DNA of 64,000 bases from Paractinoplanes ovalisporus (GCF_016834655.1 NZ_JAENHP010000004.1:62001-126000), one strand, 5' to 3'. Shown: positions 29,765-39,026, counted from the stretch's first letter. Numbers and translations are program-made. The notes: a model not told the origin generated them from the sequence alone.

Positions 29765-31243
29765 ATGTCGCGGATCAAGGAGTTCAACCTGCCCGACCTC
29801 GGTGAGGGTCTGACCGAGGGCGAGATCCTGGCCTGGCTGGTCAAGGTCGGCGACACGATCGAGCTGAACCAGCCGATCGTCGAGGTCGAGACGGCGAAGG
29901 CGGCCGTCGAGATCCCCGCCAAGTGGGGCGGCGTCGTGTCGCGCATCTTCGTCGAGGCCGGCACGACGGTCGAGGTCGGTGCGCCCATCGTGGCGATCGA
30001 CACCGACCCGTCGGCCGGTCCGCTCCCCACCGATCAGCCCGGTCCCACACCGTCCGCCGAGTCGCTGGCGGCGGTCGAGATCGCGCCGGCCGAGGGTGCG
30101 GTCGAGCCGGGTCTGATCGGCGGTCCGGCGCCGGGTGGCCGCACGGCCGTGCTCGTCGGTTACGGGCCCAAGAGCACAACGGCCAAAAGGCGACCCCGCG
30201 TCGGTACGGCTTCTGTTGCTCCGCCTGCCGCCGCCGCCCCGGCAGTCGCTGCTCCTGTTGTGGCTGCACCTGTTGTGGCTGCACCGCCGCCTCCGCCGCC
30301 GCCCGCTCCGGTCGCGGCGCCGGCTCCGGTCGCGCGGACGAGCGGGCCCGTGCTCGCCAAGCCGCCGGTCCGCAAGCTCGCCCGTGATCTCGGCGTCGAC
30401 CTGGCGACGATCACCGGAACCGGGCCCCTGGGGTCGGTGACCCGGGACGACGTACACCAGGCCGCCGCAGGCGCGTCGCAAGCGGAGGCCGCGGCACCCG
30501 CCGTGACCACCCCCGCGGCCGCGGCCGTCTTCGACACCAGTCGTGAGCAGCGGATCCCGGTCAAGGGTGTCCGCAAGCTCACGGCCGAGAACATGGTCGC
30601 CTCGGCGTTCACGGCGCCGCACGTCACCGAGTTCCTCACGGTCGACGTGACCCGCACCATGAAGGCGATCGAGAAGCTGAAGGAGCGGCGTGAGTTCCGC
30701 GACGTGCGGATCTCGCCGTTGCTGCTGGTGGCCAAGGCCGTGCTGCTCGCGGTGAAGCGTCACCCGATGGTCAACTCGACCTGGTCGGCGGCGACCAACG
30801 AGATCGTCGTCAAGGAGTACGTGAATCTCGGCATCGCCGCGGCGACCGAGCGCGGCCTGATCGTCCCCAACGTCAAGGACGCCGGGCGTCTCACGTTGCG
30901 CGAACTGGCCGAGGCGCTGAACACACTTGTCCAGGTGGCGAAGTCCGGGAAGACACCGCCGTCCGATATGGCCGGTGGCACCCTTTCCATCACGAATGTC
31001 GGAGTATTCGGTGTGGACACCGGAACCCCGATCCTGCCGCCGGGCGAATCGGCCATTCTGGCCTTCGGCGCGATCCGGCCGATGCCGTGGGTGCACAAGG
31101 AAAAGATCAAGGTTCGCCAGGTCACGACCCTGGGGCTGTCGTTCGACCACCGGATCATCGACGGCGAACTCGGCTCGAAGTTCCTCCGCGACATCGGCGA
31201 CTTCCTCACCGACCCGGAAGGAACACTGCTCTCCTGGGCGTAG
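29765..31243 (+). CDS. 2-oxoacid dehydrogenase E2, dihydrolipoamide acyltransferase
   Basis: 492 aa from ATG 29765. One lipoyl domain with Lys45 in EVETAKAAVE; an Ala/Pro/Val-rich swinging linker (about residues 125-200); peripheral-subunit-binding domain (VRKLARDLGVDLATITGTG); and the catalytic domain with His462 in SFDHRIIDG. It transfers the acyl group to CoA. No E3 gene is in this window, so a shared dihydrolipoamide dehydrogenase is presumed. The frame extends 48 codons upstream into the E1beta gene and is not used there. Confidence 0.95.
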   Translation: MSRIKEFNLPDLGEGLTEGEILAWLVKVGDTIELNQPIVEVETAKAAVEIPAKWGGVVSRIFVEAGTTVEVGAPIVAIDTDPSAGPLPTDQPGPTPSAESLAAVEIAPAEGAVEPGLIGGPAPGGRTAVLVGYGPKSTTAKRRPRVGTASVAPPAAAAPAVAAPVVAAPVVAAPPPPPPPAPVAAPAPVARTSGPVLAKPPVRKLARDLGVDLATITGTGPLGSVTRDDVHQAAAGASQAEAAAPAVTTPAAAAVFDTSREQRIPVKGVRKLTAENMVASAFTAPHVTEFLTVDVTRTMKAIEKLKERREFRDVRISPLLLVAKAVLLAVKRHPMVNSTWSAATNEIVVKEYVNLGIAAATERGLIVPNVKDAGRLTLRELAEALNTLVQVAKSGKTPPSDMAGGTLSITNVGVFGVDTGTPILPPGESAILAFGAIRPMPWVHKEKIKVRQVTTLGLSFDHRIIDGELGSKFLRDIGDFLTDPEGTLLSWA

Positions 31244-31323
31244 GCACATCCGACGGTTGTTAGGCCACCGATTTTCGTGACCTACGATCGTTAGGCAGGT
31301 GCCGCGCGTCACCCCCTAAATCG

Positions 31324-31373
31324 TTGGCAGCTCGTCCCGTGAAGGCGCACAATGGACGTACCACGGGACGAGC
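31324..31373 (+). promoter_or_regulatory. candidate promoter framed by a 12-bp inverted repeat
   Basis: TTGGCA (31324-31329), 18-nt spacer, CACAAT (31348-31353), about 65 bp before the 45-aa gene. GCTCGTCCCGTG (31330-31341) and its exact complement (31362-31373) flank the -10, so a bound protein or a cruciform could control the promoter. Confidence 0.45.
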
Positions 31374-31419
31374 ACCACGATGAGCCGGCCACCCCGGCTC
31401 GAAGGAAGTGACAGAGCAC

Positions 31420-31557
31420 ATGAGCATCGTCGACCGCGTCCGCCGTCGTCGGTTGATCAACCGCCAGAACCGCGCCATCGACCGGGCCTGGATGACCGCG
31501 CCCACCCAGTCGATGCGCGACGAAATTGCGATCTTCGCCCAGCGCAAGACCTTCTGA
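31420..31557 (+). CDS. 45-aa basic protein
   Basis: From ATG 31420: MSIVDRVRRRRLINRQNRAI, then DRAWMTAPTQSMRDEIAIFAQRKTF. GGAAG lies 11 bases upstream; an in-frame GTG at 31408 is too close to it. A very basic amphipathic first half and an 'APTQSMRDEI' second half suggest a small helical, perhaps nucleic-acid-binding protein. It has its own promoter candidate and a terminator 14 bp after the stop, which strengthens the call. No family is named. Confidence 0.65.
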   Translation: MSIVDRVRRRRLINRQNRAIDRAWMTAPTQSMRDEIAIFAQRKTF

Positions 31558-31570
31558 CAGGACCTGCGCC

Positions 31571-31609
31571 ACGGCCCGCCCGGACCCCCACCGGACGGGC
31601 CGTTCGCTT
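31571..31609 (+). terminator. terminator hairpin
   Basis: ACGGCCCGCCCGG pairs with CCGGACGGGCCGT (one mismatch) around an 8-nt loop ending at 31603, followed by TCGCTTT. Ends the 45-aa gene. Confidence 0.75.
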
Positions 31610-31790
31610 TCCCGGGCCACCCGTAAAGATCTCTTTGTCGTCCCCTTCGTGGCGTACACCGGGATTCCTCCGGCCGCTCTCGCCCGGTACGGTTGGGCAC
31701 GGTCATCGAGCCGGCTCGGCCGGTCGGCACGGGGCCGGGGCTCCGCCTAAGCTTCGGTGCCTCGCACGGCCTGGCCTCAGAGCTGGGCAC

Positions 31791-31813
31791 GACGCCGGAG
31801 TGTGTCCGGCGTC
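31791..31813 (+). other. 9-bp hairpin in the leader of the giant disordered-protein gene
   Basis: GACGCCGGA and its exact complement flank a 5-nt loop 41 nt upstream of the ATG at 31855. The rest of the 297-bp spacer after the 45-aa gene shows nothing recognisable. Confidence 0.5.
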
Positions 31814-31854
31814 AGTGCAAAGCTGGCACGGCCGCATGGAATGAGGAGGCGCTC

Positions 31855-34800
31855 ATGACGTCCGAGGGGCACTACGCCGGTACGCAACCGGCCGAGGCCA
31901 CGTCGGGCGGACCGACGTCGGACGGCTTCCCGCCTGACACCGACGGTCAGCGGGTCTCGGCCCGGGCTTCGGCCCAGCCGCCCGCCGACGGTTTTCCCAG
32001 TTCTTACGGCCCGCCGCCACAGGCCACACCGAACGGCGGGTCGCCGTTCGTGGTTCCCGCCGTGCCCACGTTCGGCCAGGGCCCCGACGCGCCCCGCCCG
32101 GCGACCGGCACGTCCTACGGTTCGGCCCGCGTGCCCGCGCCCGACGAGGGCAGCGGTCTGCCTCAGCGCGGCGGTTCCTCCTCTGAGGGGCTTCCGCAGC
32201 GTGGCGGCTCCGCTATCGCTCCTGACGGGCTCCCTCAGCGCGGCGCCTCCGCTCCTGAAGGGCTTCCCCAGCGCGGCGCTTCCGCTCCTGAAGGGCTTCC
32301 CCAGCGCGGCGGCCCTTCTTCTGATGGCAACGGTCTTCCCCAGCGCGGCGCGGCCTCGCCGTACGGGTCGGTCTCGCCCGGGAGCTCCGGCGGATACGGG
32401 TCGCCGGCCCCGTCGCCGTTCGGCCCCGCTCAGACCGGAGGCCCGTCCTCCGTTTTCGGGGCCCCGCCCTCCGAGGCGCCGTCGAACCCTGCGCAGGAAG
32501 CTTCGTCGTCCTGGGCTCCGCCGCCCGCGCCCCCGGCCCGCACGCCGCCCGAGCAGAACTTCATCCAGCGCCCCGGCGCCCCGCTGCCGCAGCGCAACGC
32601 CGGCCAGGGCGCCCCCGGCGACAGCGTCGAAGGCTTCAACGGCTTCGCCGCGGCCGCCACGCGCGGTTCGTCCGAGCCGGCCGACCCGTCGGTCGACCCG
32701 GCCACCGGCCGCCCGCCCGGCGTCTCCGCCTTCGGCGATCAGCGCGTCCGTGTGCCCGGCGCCACCCTGACCGGCCTGCCCGACGCCCCGCCGCCTCCCC
32801 GCTCATCCGACAGCGGCGGTTTCCCGCTGCGCGGCGCCAGCGGCAACGGCTCCGCGTTCCCTACCCGCCGCGGCGACAGCGGCGGTTTCCCGCTGCGCAA
32901 CGCCCCCGGCGAGTCCGAACAGCCCAGCCTCCCGCCGTCCTCCTTCCCGCCGCCGCAGGCAGGTTCGTCCTCGTTCCCGCCGCCCGCGCCGCAGCAGCCC
33001 GGATCGTCGTCCTTCCCGCCCCCGCAGGCCGGCTCGTCCTCGTTCCCGTCGCAGCAGGCCGGATCGTCCTCGTTCCCGTCGCAGCAGGCCGGCTCGTCGT
33101 CCTTCCCGCCGCCCGCGCCGCAGCAGGCCGGCGCGCCGACCGCGCCCGCCACAGCCGCGCCGTCCGGCGAGCTCCCGGTCCGCAGCCAGCAGGCGCCGTT
33201 CGGCACGCCGCAGGGCTTCCCGGGCCAGCCCCCCACGGGCGCCGCCCAGGTGCCACCCGCCACGAGCGACTTCAGCGCGTTCGGTTCGTCCCAGGCCGGT
33301 CCCGGCGCCTCGGGCCCAGGCTCGCCCTCGTCCTCGGGTTCGGCGTCCTCGGATTCGTCGTCCTCGGGTTCGTCCTCGTCCCTGGGCTCGTCCTCGTTCG
33401 GTTCGTCTTCGTCGCTGAGCTCGTCGTCTTCGGGTTCGCCCTCGGCCGAGGACGCTCCTCACCCGTACGGTCGCCCCGAGCCCTTCGCCGACCCGTTCGG
33501 CCGCACGCCCGACGGCTCGACCCCCCACTCCGCCTCGCCCGGTGACCCGTCGCGCGGTGGCCTGCCCGACCCGTTCGGCCGCGGCACCGCCGAGCCGGCC
33601 GACCAGCAGCCGCCGGCGGGTTCGCCCTATGGCAACGCCCGGCCGTCGTCCCAGTTCGGCTCGGCCGCAGACGACGCATCCGGCAGCCGCCCGTCGTCCC
33701 CCGCGTTCGGCTCGGCCCGCCCGGGAGCCCAGTTCGGCCAGTCCGAGCCCGACTCCGGCGCGTTCGGTTCCGCCCGGCCGCCGGCTCCCTTCGGCCAGTC
33801 CGAGCCCGAGTCCGGCGCGTTCGGTTCCGCCCGCCCCGGCTCGCCCTACGGCCAGTCCGAGGGCGACTTCGGCTCCGCCCGGCCGCCGGCTCCGTTCGGC
33901 CAGTCCGAGCCCGACTCGGGCGCGTTCGGCTCCGCCCGCCCCGGCTCGCCCTACGGCCAGTCCGAGGCCGAGTCCGCTTCCTCCGCCGGTGGCCCCTACG
34001 GCCAGCCCGGCCCCGACGCGAACGCGTTCGGAACGGCCCGCCCGACCTCGCCGGCCAGCGGCTCCGCCCGCCCGGCCAGCCCCTTCGGCCAGCCCGAGGG
34101 CGACTCCAACGCGTTCGGCACAGCCCGCCCAACGTCGCCCGCCAGCGGCTCCGCCCGCCCGGCCAGCCCCTTCGGCCAGCCCGAGGGCGACTCCGGCGCC
34201 TTCGGCTCGGCGCGCTCGGACTCGCCGTTCGGAGAGGCCCAAGGCTCGGCCCGTCCGGCGTCGCCGTTCGGTGGCCAGTCCGGCGAGCCCTTCGGCGGTC
34301 GCCCCGACGGCGAATCCGATCAGCCGTCCTCGCCGTTCGGCCTGGTGCGCGAGCCCGGCGCCGCCTACGGCGCGGCCCGCGCGGCGTTCGGCCCCGGCGA
34401 AGACCAGCCCGCCGAAGACGCCCACGCGCCGTACCGGCGTCCCGAGCCCGCCTCCTCGGAGGACAGCCCGAACGGTTACCCGCAGCGGGTGCCCGGTGCC
34501 GCGCTCGGCTCGCCCGCGGCGATCGACAACCGCAACGGTGCCGTCCCGGCGCCGCGCGACCCGTCGGAGAAGCCCGCCTCCGGTTCGGCCCGCCCGGTCA
34601 CGGCCAGCGCCTCGGTGCCCACGGCCAGCCGCACGGCCCCGGTCGAGGCGACCGAGCTGCCGCCGCCGGCGGCCGCCCCGCAGGCTCGCGTCTACGGTCG
34701 GCCCGCGCCGGCCGAGCCCGCGGAGGAAGAAACACCCGCCGAGCACCACGACGCAGGCCAGGACCAGAACGCGGACGAGTCGGCCTTCGCCCCCGCTTCC

Positions 34801-36006
34801 CCGTTCGGCGCCCGCCCGCCGTTCGGCGCCCAGCCCGGTGACGAGTCGCCGTTCGGCGCCCGCCCGGGCGACGACTCCCCGTTCGGCGCACGTCAGGGCG
34901 AGAACCCCCCGTTCGGAGCCCGCCCCGGCGACAACTCCCCGTTCGGTCCGCGCCCCGGTGAGGACTCGCCGTTCGGAGCCCGCCCTGGTGAAGACTCGCC
35001 GTTCGGAGCCCGCCCTGGTGAAGACTCGCCGTTCGGAGCCCGTCCCGGTGACGACTCGCCGTTCGGGGCGCGGCCGGGCGACGACCGTCCGGCGACACCG
35101 CCCGGCGTGTTCGGCTCCCCCGCCGCGTACGGAAACCGCTCGAACGACCCGAACGCACCCGGCAGCGAGCCCGGTGTGCCCGGTGTCGCGCCGCAGTCGC
35201 CGGCGCGCGCCAGTGCCCGTGCCTCGGCGAGCGCCCGCGTGGCCCCGCCCGGCCCCGGCGGCCCGGGCAACCCGCCCACCGGCATGACTTCGGCTCCCCC
35301 CGCCCTGCCTCCGGGCGCGGCGCTCGAGCCGGCCCCGCCCGGCTCGCCCTATGCCGACCGTCCCGGTGGTCCTCCGAGCCGTCCCGGCGAGCCCTACAGC
35401 GAGCTCACCACCGACATCGCGGGCCGCGAGAACCAGCCCTTCGTGCCCGCCCCGGCCCTGCCGCCGATGCCTCCGGGCCTCAACGGCTTCGACCCGGCCA
35501 CCCAGCCGCGGTCCAACGGCTTCGGCCCGCCCGGGCAGCAGTTCGGCCCCGGCGGCGACCCGTTCCCGAGCCCGGCCAGCCGGGCCACGGTGACCCCGCC
35601 GACGCCCGAGGACACGACCAGCTGGCCGGGTGTCGAGGCCGACCAGGGTCGCTTCGACAGCTTCAAGGCCGAGGAGAAGCCCGCCAAGCCCGAGACGCCG
35701 CACGTCCGCGTGCTGCCGATTCTGGCCGCGGTCGTCGTCGGCGCGCTGCTGCTGCTCGGCATCGTGTTCGGCGTCGTCTATCTGGTGGCCGGTGGCAGCG
35801 ACAAGTCGCTGTCGGTGATCCAGGGCGAGTGCGTGAAGCGTGAGGGCGAGTCCGCGGTCAAGGCCGAGTGCTCGGAGTCCGGTTCGTTCCAGGTGGCGTC
35901 TATCGTGGACGACAAGGCGAAGTGCGCCGACCCGGGTCAGCCGCACGTGATCAACCAGACCTCGGACGGCAAGACTCAGGTGCTCTGCCTCAAGCCGAAC
36001 GCCTGA
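31855..36006 (+). CDS. giant low-complexity membrane-anchored protein with C-terminal Cys-containing domain
   Basis: 1383 aa from ATG 31855, with GAGGAGG five bases upstream. Residues 1-1280 are Pro/Ser/Gly/Ala-rich and disordered, built from several repeat families: GLPQRGG/A, SSSFPSQQAG, FGQSEPDSGAFGSARPGSPYG-like units, and SPFGARPGDD. One membrane helix follows (VLPILAAVVVGALLLLGIVFGVVYLV). About 75 outside residues end the protein, with four Cys (GECVKREG, KAECSES, AKCADPG, VLCLKPN), resembling the small LppU-like domain of actinobacterial anchored proteins. A long cytosolic disordered tail with a short external domain is the likely topology. Function unknown. Opposite-strand frames here are composition artefacts. 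Confidence 0.8.
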   Translation: MTSEGHYAGTQPAEATSGGPTSDGFPPDTDGQRVSARASAQPPADGFPSSYGPPPQATPNGGSPFVVPAVPTFGQGPDAPRPATGTSYGSARVPAPDEGSGLPQRGGSSSEGLPQRGGSAIAPDGLPQRGASAPEGLPQRGASAPEGLPQRGGPSSDGNGLPQRGAASPYGSVSPGSSGGYGSPAPSPFGPAQTGGPSSVFGAPPSEAPSNPAQEASSSWAPPPAPPARTPPEQNFIQRPGAPLPQRNAGQGAPGDSVEGFNGFAAAATRGSSEPADPSVDPATGRPPGVSAFGDQRVRVPGATLTGLPDAPPPPRSSDSGGFPLRGASGNGSAFPTRRGDSGGFPLRNAPGESEQPSLPPSSFPPPQAGSSSFPPPAPQQPGSSSFPPPQAGSSSFPSQQAGSSSFPSQQAGSSSFPPPAPQQAGAPTAPATAAPSGELPVRSQQAPFGTPQGFPGQPPTGAAQVPPATSDFSAFGSSQAGPGASGPGSPSSSGSASSDSSSSGSSSSLGSSSFGSSSSLSSSSSGSPSAEDAPHPYGRPEPFADPFGRTPDGSTPHSASPGDPSRGGLPDPFGRGTAEPADQQPPAGSPYGNARPSSQFGSAADDASGSRPSSPAFGSARPGAQFGQSEPDSGAFGSARPPAPFGQSEPESGAFGSARPGSPYGQSEGDFGSARPPAPFGQSEPDSGAFGSARPGSPYGQSEAESASSAGGPYGQPGPDANAFGTARPTSPASGSARPASPFGQPEGDSNAFGTARPTSPASGSARPASPFGQPEGDSGAFGSARSDSPFGEAQGSARPASPFGGQSGEPFGGRPDGESDQPSSPFGLVREPGAAYGAARAAFGPGEDQPAEDAHAPYRRPEPASSEDSPNGYPQRVPGAALGSPAAIDNRNGAVPAPRDPSEKPASGSARPVTASASVPTASRTAPVEATELPPPAAAPQARVYGRPAPAEPAEEETPAEHHDAGQDQNADESAFAPASPFGARPPFGAQPGDESPFGARPGDDSPFGARQGENPPFGARPGDNSPFGPRPGEDSPFGARPGEDSPFGARPGEDSPFGARPGDDSPFGARPGDDRPATPPGVFGSPAAYGNRSNDPNAPGSEPGVPGVAPQSPARASARASASARVAPPGPGGPGNPPTGMTSAPPALPPGAALEPAPPGSPYADRPGGPPSRPGEPYSELTTDIAGRENQPFVPAPALPPMPPGLNGFDPATQPRSNGFGPPGQQFGPGGDPFPSPASRATVTPPTPEDTTSWPGVEADQGRFDSFKAEEKPAKPETPHVRVLPILAAVVVGALLLLGIVFGVVYLVAGGSDKSLSVIQGECVKREGESAVKAECSESGSFQVASIVDDKAKCADPGQPHVINQTSDGKTQVLCLKPNA

Positions 36007-36116
36007 CAGCCGAACGCCAGCCGACCGAGCACCTGACGACCGTACGCGTCGCGGCTGGCCCCCTGACCGCCGCACGCGTCGAGGCCGGGCGCCCGGCGCT
36101 GTCATCCTGACCACCT

Positions 36117-36149
36117 TCGTGCCGTGCCGGAACCCCCGGTGCGGCACGA
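36117..36149 (+). other. 14-bp stem-loop just before the thioredoxin/NHL gene start
   Basis: TCGTGCCGTGCCGG pairs with CCGGTGCGGCACGA around AACCC; the two non-Watson-Crick positions are G.U pairs in rightward RNA. It ends 7 nt before ATG 36157 and occupies the position of a ribosome binding site. Confidence 0.6.
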
Positions 36150-36156
36150 TGGTGCG

Positions 36157-37947
36157 ATGACGGGACGTGTGCGGGCGCCGGAACTCCGGGGCCGTGGCTG
36201 GTTGAACACCGGTGGCAAGGATCTGACCCTCGCCGACCTGCGCGGCAGGGTCGTCCTGCTCGACTTCTGGACGTTCTGCTGCATCAACTGCCTGCACGTC
36301 CTCGACGAGCTGCGCCCGCTGGAGGAGAAGTACGGCGACGCCCTCGTGGTGATCGGCGTGCACTCCCCGAAGTTCGAGCACGAACGCGACCCGAAGGCCC
36401 TGGCCGCCGCGGTCGAGCGTTACGGCGTTCACCACCCGGTCGTCGACGACGGTGACATGCACCTCTGGCAGCAGTACGCGGCCAAGGCCTGGCCCACCCT
36501 CGCGGTGATCGACCCGACGGGATACCTGGTCGCCTCGATGGCCGGCGAGGGTCACGCCGAGGGCCTGTCCCGGCTGATCGACGAGCTGATCACCAAGCAC
36601 ACCGCCGACGGCACACTGCATCGAGGCGACGGCCCGTACGTTCCTCCGCCCGCCGCCGACACGGTGTTCCGCTTCCCCGGCAAGGCGATCGAGCTGCCCG
36701 ACGGCCATCTGCTGGTCAGCGATTCCGCCCGCCACTCGGTCGTCGAGGTCGAGGCCGACGGCGAGACCCTCGTACGCCGTTTCGGCTCGGGCGAGCGCAA
36801 CGACCCGTTCAGCGAGCCGCAGGGCCTGCTGCTGCTTCCGGCCGAGGTCGCGTCCACGGTCGGCTACGACGTCGTGGTCGCCGACACGGTCAACCACCAG
36901 CTCCGTGGCCTGCGCCTGGCGGACGGCGAGATCACGCTGGTGGCGGGTTCCGGCCGGCCCTGGCGTTCCGCGGTCGACGACCACCCGCACGACGCCCTCG
37001 CCTCCGACCTGTCCTCCCCATGGGATCTGGCCTGGTTCGACGACCGCGTGATCATCGCGATGGCCGGCATCCACCAGCTGTGGTGGTTCGACCCGATCAA
37101 GCGCACGGTCGGTGTCTACGCCGGCACGACCGTCGAGTCGCTGCGGGACGGCCCGATCCCCGACGTGTGGATGGCTCAGCCGTCCGGGCTCTCGGTGGGC
37201 GGCGACCGGTTGTGGATCGCCGACAGCGAGACTTCGGCGCTTCGCTACGTGGAGAAGGGTGTGCTGCACACCGCCGTCGGTCAGGGCCTCTTCGACTTCG
37301 GTCACGTCGACGGCCCGGCCAAGGAGGCACTTCTGCAGCACCCGCTGGGCGTGGCCGCACTGGATGACGGCTCGGTGCTGATCGCGGACACGTACAACGG
37401 AGCGATCCGCCGCTACGACCCGAGCTCCGACGAGGTGTCCACGGTCGACAGCGGGCTGGCCGAGCCGAGCGACGTGCTGGTGACCGCCGCCGGTGACGTG
37501 CTGGTCGTCGAGTCGGCTGCCCACCGTTTGACCAGGCTGGCGCCGGGCGCGGTGCGTACGGTCAGCGGCGAACGACACCGCACCGAGCGCCCGGCCTCCC
37601 CAGTTGCGGCGGGTGAGGTGACCCTCGACGTGGTGTTCACGCCGGCGCCCGGCCAGAAGCTCGACACGCAGTTCGGCCCGTCCACCCGCCTGGAGGTCTC
37701 GGCCTCGCCGCCCGAGCTGCTGCTCTCGGGCGCAGGCGTGACGACCGATCTGTCGCGGCCCCTGGTGATCAATCCTGACGTGCCCAAGGGCGTGTTGCAG
37801 GTGGTGGCCCAGGCCGCGACGTGCGACGTCGACGTCGAGTTCGCCGCCTGCCACCTGACCCGGCAGGACTGGGGAGTGCCGGTCGTGGTGACGGCGGACG
37901 GCCCGTCCCGGCTCCCGCTGATCCTGCGGGGCATGGACGAGGCCTGA
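36157..37947 (+). CDS. thioredoxin-fold/NHL-repeat protein (NHLRC2-like)
   Basis: 596 aa from ATG 36157; GTG 36124 would add 11 residues but sits inside the hairpin. The N-terminal thioredoxin-like domain carries FWTFCCINCLHVLDEL, a CxxC active site at about residues 43-46. A six-bladed NHL beta-propeller follows (repeats such as LPDGHLLVSDSARHSVVEV, GDRLWIADSETSALRYVE, DDGSVLIADTYNGAIRRY), then a beta-rich C-terminal domain. No signal peptide, so it is probably cytosolic. By family it may be a thiol-disulfide oxidoreductase; the substrate is unknown. Confidence 0.9.
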   Translation: MTGRVRAPELRGRGWLNTGGKDLTLADLRGRVVLLDFWTFCCINCLHVLDELRPLEEKYGDALVVIGVHSPKFEHERDPKALAAAVERYGVHHPVVDDGDMHLWQQYAAKAWPTLAVIDPTGYLVASMAGEGHAEGLSRLIDELITKHTADGTLHRGDGPYVPPPAADTVFRFPGKAIELPDGHLLVSDSARHSVVEVEADGETLVRRFGSGERNDPFSEPQGLLLLPAEVASTVGYDVVVADTVNHQLRGLRLADGEITLVAGSGRPWRSAVDDHPHDALASDLSSPWDLAWFDDRVIIAMAGIHQLWWFDPIKRTVGVYAGTTVESLRDGPIPDVWMAQPSGLSVGGDRLWIADSETSALRYVEKGVLHTAVGQGLFDFGHVDGPAKEALLQHPLGVAALDDGSVLIADTYNGAIRRYDPSSDEVSTVDSGLAEPSDVLVTAAGDVLVVESAAHRLTRLAPGAVRTVSGERHRTERPASPVAAGEVTLDVVFTPAPGQKLDTQFGPSTRLEVSASPPELLLSGAGVTTDLSRPLVINPDVPKGVLQVVAQAATCDVDVEFAACHLTRQDWGVPVVVTADGPSRLPLILRGMDEA

Positions 37948-38258
37948 ACGACTGTCGCTGACGATGCGTGCCATGGACGGATTCTGCTCGGTTCTGGAAG
38001 ATCATCCGAGTTATCCACAATTCCCGGCTGTCCACAGGCCGCCCCGCAATGATCACCATTTTCCGCCAGGATGGGTGTTGGGTGGAGGCCCCCTGGCAGG
38101 GCGGGTAAGTGCTCCTGTCAACGTGTAGGAGCGTTCAACAGCAAAGATCAACCAGCAGCGTCAACCGGCGAACGATCAGCCGGCAAAATCAACCGGCAAA
38201 CGATCAGCCAGGCAGGAATCAGCCAGGCCGCGATCAGTCAGGCCGCCGAATGCCGAAG
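37948..38258. other. 311-bp convergent spacer with paired DnaA-like boxes and degenerate repeats
   Basis: No gene is seen. It contains TTATCCACA plus TGTCCACAGG (38011-38038) and, from 38146, degenerate tandem units of about 11-14 bp (GATCAACCGGCAAA, GATCAGCCAGGC and relatives) that run into the 3' end of pxpA. Confidence 0.65.
38011..38038 (+). promoter_or_regulatory. pair of DnaA-box-like sequences
   Basis: TTATCCACA (38011-38019) is the classical DnaA 9-mer; CTGTCCACA (38028-38036) follows after 8 nt in the same orientation. A similar pair with the same 8-nt spacing lies at 54382-54407 on the other strand. Confidence 0.5.
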
Positions 38259-38272
38259 TCAGCCCGTCGGCG
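38146..38272. repeat. degenerate short tandem repeats overlapping the 3' end of pxpA
   Basis: Read on the minus strand, units such as CCTGGCTGATC and GCCGGTTGATC recur after the pxpA end ACGGGCTGAC. The repeats appear seeded by the stop-codon region of pxpA. Confidence 0.6.
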
Positions 38273-39026
38273 TGAACGGCCCGAGAGCCAAACCGGCCTC
38301 AGCCAGCCCGTCCCGCACGCGTGAGGCCAACTCGACCGCCCCCGGCGTATCCCCGTGTACGCAGATCGAAGCCACCGGCACCGCAACGACCTCGCCGCCG
38401 TCCGTGACCACCTCACCGTCGACCGCCATCCGCACGGCCCGGGCGACCACCTCGTCCGGATCGTGCAGCACGGCCCCGGGCAACGATCGCGGCATCAGCG
38501 TGCCGTCGGCCCGGTAGCCCCGATCGGCGAACCCCTCCCCGACCACGGTCAGCCCGGCCGCGGCGGCGAGCCGGGCCAAAGTTGAGCCGGGCTGACACAG
38601 CAGGGGCAAAGCCGCGTCGTACGACCGTACGGCCGCCACCACCGCCCCGGCCTGCACCTCGTCGACGGCGGCGGTGTTGTAGAGAGCGCCGTGCGGCTTC
38701 ACGTAACCGACCCGGCCTCGGGCGACTCGGCAGAACGCCTCGAGCGCCCCGATCTGGTACAGAATGTCGTCGCGCAGCTCGTCAGGGTCGTAGTCGATCC
38801 GCCGCCGCCCGAAGCCGGCCAGGTCGCGGTAGCCCACCTGGGCGCCGATGGCGACCGACCGCTCGACCGCGGCGCCGCAGATCCGGTGCATCGTGGAGGG
38901 GTCGCCGGCGTGGAAGCCGCAAGCCACGTTGGCCGAGGTCACGATGCCGAGCAGGGCCTCGTCGTCGCCGAGGGGCCAGCGGCCGAAGCCTTCGCCGAGG
39001 TCGGCGTTCAGGTCAATGGAGGGCAC
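38259..39026 (-). CDS. pxpA: 5-oxoprolinase subunit A (LamB/YcsF family)
   Basis: 255 aa. Opens with MPSIDLNADLGEGFGRW and contains VNVACGFHAGDP-type (SANVACGFHAGDPSTM) and YVKPHGALYN, all signatures of the YcsF family. In the ATP-dependent 5-oxoprolinase PxpABC it provides the catalytic subunit that opens 5-oxoproline to glutamate. Third gene of pxpB-pxpC-pxpA on the minus strand, overlapping pxpC by 14 bp. Confidence 0.96.
   Translation of the reverse strand: MPSIDLNADLGEGFGRWPLGDDEALLGIVTSANVACGFHAGDPSTMHRICGAAVERSVAIGAQVGYRDLAGFGRRRIDYDPDELRDDILYQIGALEAFCRVARGRVGYVKPHGALYNTAAVDEVQAGAVVAAVRSYDAALPLLCQPGSTLARLAAAAGLTVVGEGFADRGYRADGTLMPRSLPGAVLHDPDEVVARAVRMAVDGEVVTDGGEVVAVPVASICVHGDTPGAVELASRVRDGLAEAGLALGPFTPTG

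Noticed and set aside
32803..37974. 1723-codon open frame on the minus strand
   Set aside because: It is antisense to the giant disordered protein and the thioredoxin/NHL gene; GC-rich repeat composition removes stop codons. No family similarity, Arg/Gly-rich nonsense composition.
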